Shown in pieces: positions 61,145 to 64,000 of a DNA stretch of 64,000 nt. This stretch comes from Neptunomonas phycophila. Lineage in GTDB: Bacteria; Pseudomonadota; Gammaproteobacteria; Pseudomonadales; Balneatricaceae. The notes under the pieces were generated by a model that was given only the letters and a program-made list of their open reading frames with translations, was not told the origin of the DNA and did no database searches. The stretch lies in contig NZ_MRCI01000001.1 in the NCBI RefSeq assembly GCF_001922575.1, positions 372,001 to 436,000 on the forward strand, in the 5' to 3' direction. The position numbers and the translations under genes were made by a program. How positions within the stretch are numbered: position 1 is the stretch's first letter; the number at the start of each line of letters is the position of its first letter.

Positions 61145-61858
61145 CTAATAGGCTGGTGTTGCTGACACAACGCCACGGCTGATGACATAGGCGCGAATAA
61201 CTTTTTGCGAGCGACTATTCATCACATCAATTTGCTCTCCGAGTGAGCCGTCCTCCAATGCGACGCCTTGTGTTCGAATACTGAGGCCCGATATTTGTGC
61301 TTGAATAATAACGCTATCGCCTTTGTTAACGAGTAAGGCTGCTTCCAGTAATTGAGGGGTTAGCGCTGTATTGGGTGATAGAGAGCGTCGAGCCTTTAGA
61401 CCAATTACCTGAGCGGGATCTCTAAAATAGCCGCGGTTGAGTGTGGCCAAATTATCTTTCACAAAACGTATATCTTTTGCAGTGATACTGCTGCCTTTTG
61501 CGATGGCTCTGGCTGTGTAGGCAACGGGGGCGATAGCAATGACTTTGGCCGCGACATAAGTATGCCAAGTTTGTGGATCAGAGCAGGATACGCGTAAGGT
61601 TAATCGCCCACCCGGGGGGAGCGCTTTGGGGATAGGGAAAGATAAGTTTGAACATTTTCTTTGATTAATCCCTTCATTAATCGAGTTTATGTCTATAGTG
61701 ATACTAGTGTGCGGTAGCTGTTTAGCAAAATGGGCTTCTAAACGCTGGGTGATGATTGTTTGCAGTGACTCAGCGGCCAAGGCTTTTGCGGGAAGCAGAA
61801 AAGAGCTAAATAGAATCTCTAAGGTGCCGACAACAAGGAATAGACGTTTAAAACTCAC
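61145..61858 (-). CDS. flgA: Flagellar P-ring assembly chaperone FlgA
   Basis: Periplasmic chaperone for FlgI. It has 237 residues from GTG 61858, chosen since it opens directly onto a signal peptide (SFKRLFLVVG ... KALAAES); an ATG at 61909 adds 17 residues unlike a signal peptide. The C-terminal SAF domain (about 105-235) includes YTARAIAKGSSITAKDIRFV and ANRR-like ALKARRSL. It is followed by flgM on the same strand and divergent from cheV. Confidence 0.85.
   Translation of the reverse strand: MSFKRLFLVVGTLEILFSSFLLPAKALAAESLQTIITQRLEAHFAKQLPHTSITIDINSINEGINQRKCSNLSFPIPKALPPGGRLTLRVSCSDPQTWHTYVAAKVIAIAPVAYTARAIAKGSSITAKDIRFVKDNLATLNRGYFRDPAQVIGLKARRSLSPNTALTPQLLEAALLVNKGDSVIIQAQISGLSIRTQGVALEDGSLGEQIDVMNSRSQKVIRAYVISRGVVSATPAY
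61807..61833 (+). promoter_or_regulatory. Sigma-28 promoter of cheV
   Basis: TAAA (61807-61810) and GCCGACAA (61826-61833) are 15 bases apart, seven of eight -10 bases matching GCCGATAA. It lies inside the opposite-strand flgA start region, giving a cheV leader of about 85 bases. Confidence 0.8.
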
Positions 61859-61926
61859 GGGATGGCCTGACTTACAGGTTATTGTCGTGGTGCCACTGAT
61901 TAGTGACATAGAATTTGGTGTAGATC

Positions 61927-62868
61927 ATGTCAGGTATTCTAGATACTGTAAACCTACGTACCCAGATGGTGGGGCAAAACCGGCTTGAGTTATTATTATT
62001 TGGCTTAGAGACGGAGCAAATTTATGGCATCAACGTATTTAAAGTACGTGAAGTGCTTCAATGCCCAGCCTTGACGGAAGTGCCACGATTAACCACGGCT
62101 ATTAAAGGTATGGCTCACATTCGTGGAGAAACCATTCCTGTTCTGGACTTATCAGAAGCGATAGGTCGACCTTCAGTGCCGAAAGAAGAGCTACAACGTT
62201 GCTTTCTAATTGTTGCTGAATACAACAAGCGGACGTTGGCTTTCTTGGTTAGAAAGGTAGATAGAATTTTGAACACTCACTGGGATCAGATAATGGCGCC
62301 GCCAGCTGAAATAGGTGTTGAAAACTATTTAACTGCCGTATTTGAGCACGATGGAAAGCTGATTGAAATCTTAGATGTGGAGCAAATTCTAGCTGACCTG
62401 TACCCAATGCGTACAAACGTAAGTGAAGAAATAGCCACAAAAGAAGTTAAAACGAAGGCAAGTGAATATCACATTCTGTGTGTGGATGATTCGAGTGTGG
62501 CTCGTAATCAAATGCAACGCAGTTTAGAAGACCTTGGGATTAAGGTAACTACGTGCAACAATGGACGTGCTGCATGGAATATGTTGAATGATCTCACCGA
62601 TAAGGGCGTCGATGTAACGCAGCACTTTTTGATGATGATTTCAGATATCGAAATGCCAGAAATGGATGGTTATACACTGGCTGCTATGATCAGAGAAGAT
62701 ACGCGAATGGATAAAATGCATATCGTTCTACACTCCTCATTGAGCGGCGGTTTTAACGTGTCGATGGTTAAAAAGGTAGGCGCCGATGGTTTCCTAGCTA
62801 AATTTAATCCGGATGATCTTGCTGGAGTAGTCGTTGATAGAATCCGAAAAATCGAGAGTCGTCGATAA
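61927..62868 (+). CDS. cheV: Chemotaxis coupling protein CheV
   Basis: Couples chemoreceptors to CheA. It has 313 residues: a CheW-like domain (about 18-165, with MAHIRGETIPVLDLSEAIG, in part, near 57) and a receiver domain (about 175-310) with HILCVDDSSVARNQMQ, the phospho-Asp in MISDIEMPEMDGY near 240 and Lys in FLAKFNPDDL. It is followed by cheR after 12 bases, as in pseudomonads. Confidence 0.94.
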   Translation: MSGILDTVNLRTQMVGQNRLELLLFGLETEQIYGINVFKVREVLQCPALTEVPRLTTAIKGMAHIRGETIPVLDLSEAIGRPSVPKEELQRCFLIVAEYNKRTLAFLVRKVDRILNTHWDQIMAPPAEIGVENYLTAVFEHDGKLIEILDVEQILADLYPMRTNVSEEIATKEVKTKASEYHILCVDDSSVARNQMQRSLEDLGIKVTTCNNGRAAWNMLNDLTDKGVDVTQHFLMMISDIEMPEMDGYTLAAMIREDTRMDKMHIVLHSSLSGGFNVSMVKKVGADGFLAKFNPDDLAGVVVDRIRKIESRR

Positions 62869-62880
62869 CAGGATATGGAT

Positions 62881-63729
62881 ATGTTCGATCAGTCAAGTAG
62901 CTTCAAGATATTGCAGGATGAGTTTGTTTTATTCAGTAAATATTTAGAGGATAATTGCGGAATATTATTGGCTGATCACAAGCAATATCTGGTTCAAAGC
63001 CGCCTAAATAAGATAATGCAAGAGTGTGCATACACAAACTTGAAAGAGCTTATTGGGCAGCTTAAACGGCCGGGTCAAAGCCGCCTTAAAGAACAGGTCA
63101 TTGATGCCATGACCACCAACGAAACTTTATGGTTTCGTGATACCCACCCTTATGACATATTGAAAAGGCAGTTATTGCCCGAAATGCGTGATAAAAAACG
63201 TGCTCAGCGTTTACGCATTTGGTCTGCGGCGTGCTCAACTGGGCAAGAGCCGTATTCTATGAGCATGATTATTGATGAGTTTAAACAGGCAAACCCTGGT
63301 AGCTTCTCGGCGGGTGAAGAAATTTTAGCCACTGATATTTCTACCAATGTGTTGCAGCAAGCTCGTTCTGGTGAGTATGAGATGCTGGCTTTGGGTCGAG
63401 GGTTGGATAAAGAAAGACTTCAACGCCACTTCAAAGCCACCGAACGCGGTAGCTGGGTCATCAATCCGAGCATCAAGTCGCGTGTACGCTTTCAAAGTTT
63501 CAATTTATTAGATCAATACGGCACTCTAGGTCAGTTTGATATTATCTTTTGCCGTAACGTTCTGATTTATTTTTCATCTGAACTTAAAACGCAAATTTTG
63601 CGTAAAATGCATAAGCAGCTTGCACCTGGTGGCTATCTTGTTTTGGGAGCATCCGAATCGCTTTCTGGGTTAAGTGACTGTTACACGATGATTCATTGTC
63701 GTCCGGGTATTATTTACCAAGCAATTTGA
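62881..63729 (+). CDS. cheR: Chemoreceptor methyltransferase CheR
   Basis: Methylates receptor glutamates with S-adenosylmethionine. It has 282 residues from ATG 62881 (AGGA is seven bases upstream; ATG 62875 is too close). N-terminal helical domain (SRLNKIMQECAYTNLKELIG), methyltransferase core with RIWSAACSTGQEPYSMSMII near 113, ATDISTNVLQQARSGEY near 155 and DIIFCRNVLIYFSSELK near 220. Confidence 0.93.
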   Translation: MFDQSSSFKILQDEFVLFSKYLEDNCGILLADHKQYLVQSRLNKIMQECAYTNLKELIGQLKRPGQSRLKEQVIDAMTTNETLWFRDTHPYDILKRQLLPEMRDKKRAQRLRIWSAACSTGQEPYSMSMIIDEFKQANPGSFSAGEEILATDISTNVLQQARSGEYEMLALGRGLDKERLQRHFKATERGSWVINPSIKSRVRFQSFNLLDQYGTLGQFDIIFCRNVLIYFSSELKTQILRKMHKQLAPGGYLVLGASESLSGLSDCYTMIHCRPGIIYQAI

Positions 63730-63772
63730 TTTTTACTGTTACTATATTCCTCCGCTGGTCCTAGGCGGCAAC

Positions 63773-63794
63773 AAGCGGCATACCTTTGCCGCTT
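63773..63794 (+). terminator. Hairpin after cheR
   Basis: AAGCGGCA (63773-63780) and TGCCGCTT (63787-63794) pair perfectly around TACCTT. No T run follows, so termination is uncertain. It separates cheR from the flgB promoter. Confidence 0.55.
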
Positions 63795-63864
63795 ACCGCT
63801 CACTCTTCCCCTGTAAATCATCCCTTTTTCTATAAATCCCTTTAAAAACAATGTATTGATTTTT

Positions 63865-63880
63865 TGGCATGGTGTTTGCT
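63865..63880 (+). promoter_or_regulatory. Sigma-54 promoter of flgB
   Basis: TGGCATG-GTGT-TTGCT (63865-63880) has GG and GC ten bases apart, as RpoN requires, and lies 32 bases before the flgB ATG. It implies RpoN/FleQ-FleR type control of the rod-hook operon. Confidence 0.85.
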
Positions 63881-63911
63881 TTTATCAAGATAGAGTTTAT
63901 TAGGGGGCAAT

Positions 63912-64000
63912 ATGGCAATTAATTTTGATAAAGCATTAGGTTTGCATGAAGAGGCGCTACAGCTGCGCTCTAAGCGTGCGGAAATCTTGGCTAACAATAT
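63912..64000 (+). CDS. flgB: Flagellar basal-body rod protein FlgB (3' partial)
   Basis: 29 residues are visible before the window ends, starting MAINFDKALGLHEEALQLRS and continuing KRAEILANN, the FlgB N-terminus. AGGGGG (63902-63907) is the ribosome-binding site. It should start the flgBCDEFG operon beyond the edge. Confidence 0.93.
   Translation, partial: MAINFDKALGLHEEALQLRSKRAEILANN

Overview
The window is a 64 kb piece of a gammaproteobacterial chromosome. It most resembles marine Oceanospirillales or Pseudomonas-like lineages. This rests on gene order (lpxD-fabZ-lpxA-lpxB-rnhB-dnaE-accA-tilS-pyrG-eno-ftsB; truD-surE-pcm-nlpD-rpoS-fdxA-mutS; pncC-recA-recX-alaS-lysC-csrA), a sodium-pump decarboxylase (oadGAB), a TRAP transporter and a polar-type flagellar/chemotaxis cluster. 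Genus is not resolved from sequence alone. No phage, insertion sequence, integrase, CRISPR array or rRNA gene was found.

Regions: (1) 1-13.1 kb is lipid A and fatty acid synthesis, replication, tRNA-Ile lysidine formation, CTP synthase and enolase, ending in a strong terminator. (2) 13.1-21.7 kb is ftsB, truD, surE, pcm, a DUF368 lipid-carrier translocase, nlpD and rpoS, then fdxA and mutS on the minus strand. (3) 21.7-44.7 kb is a catabolic block lying between mutS and pncC-recA, which are neighbours in pseudomonads. It holds agmatinase, gamma-glutamylputrescine enzymes (puuA-, puuB- and puuC-like), a putrescine aminotransferase (spuC-like), a polyamine ABC transporter (potFGHI/spuDFGH-like), four regulators, and a TRAP transporter followed by a universal stress protein, a succinate-semialdehyde dehydrogenase and a class III aminotransferase. 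(4) 44.7-51.4 kb is pncC, recA with a LexA box, recX, alaS, lysC and csrA. (5) 51.4-57.2 kb is tRNA-Ser(GCT), four identical tRNA-Arg(ACG), thiI and oadGAB. (6) 57.2-64 kb is an HDAC-family deacetylase, a pseudo-receiver/TPR protein, tRNA-Arg(CCT), flgN-flgM, flgA, cheV, cheR and the start of flgB, with sigma-28 and sigma-54 promoters.

How the genes work together: the block at 22-36.8 kb would import polyamines, convert agmatine to putrescine, and oxidise putrescine by two parallel routes (gamma-glutamylation and direct transamination) to GABA-level intermediates. The GabD-like dehydrogenase and class III aminotransferase at 41.7-44.6 kb could carry GABA-type compounds on to succinate. Palindromes centred on GATC lie in front of both the spuC-like and puuA-like genes and flank the GntR gene, pointing to a local regulon.

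The least explained signals are a sequestered 18-codon ORF and a perfect 26-nt palindrome upstream of the polyamine-binding protein, a 27-codon ORF with a good ribosome-binding site just before oadG, leader/trailer complementarity around the tRNA-Arg copies, an orphan terminator with a possible small RNA at about 58.3 kb, and a receiver domain that lacks its phosphorylation site fused to TPRs. These are sequence-based inferences and no database search was run.
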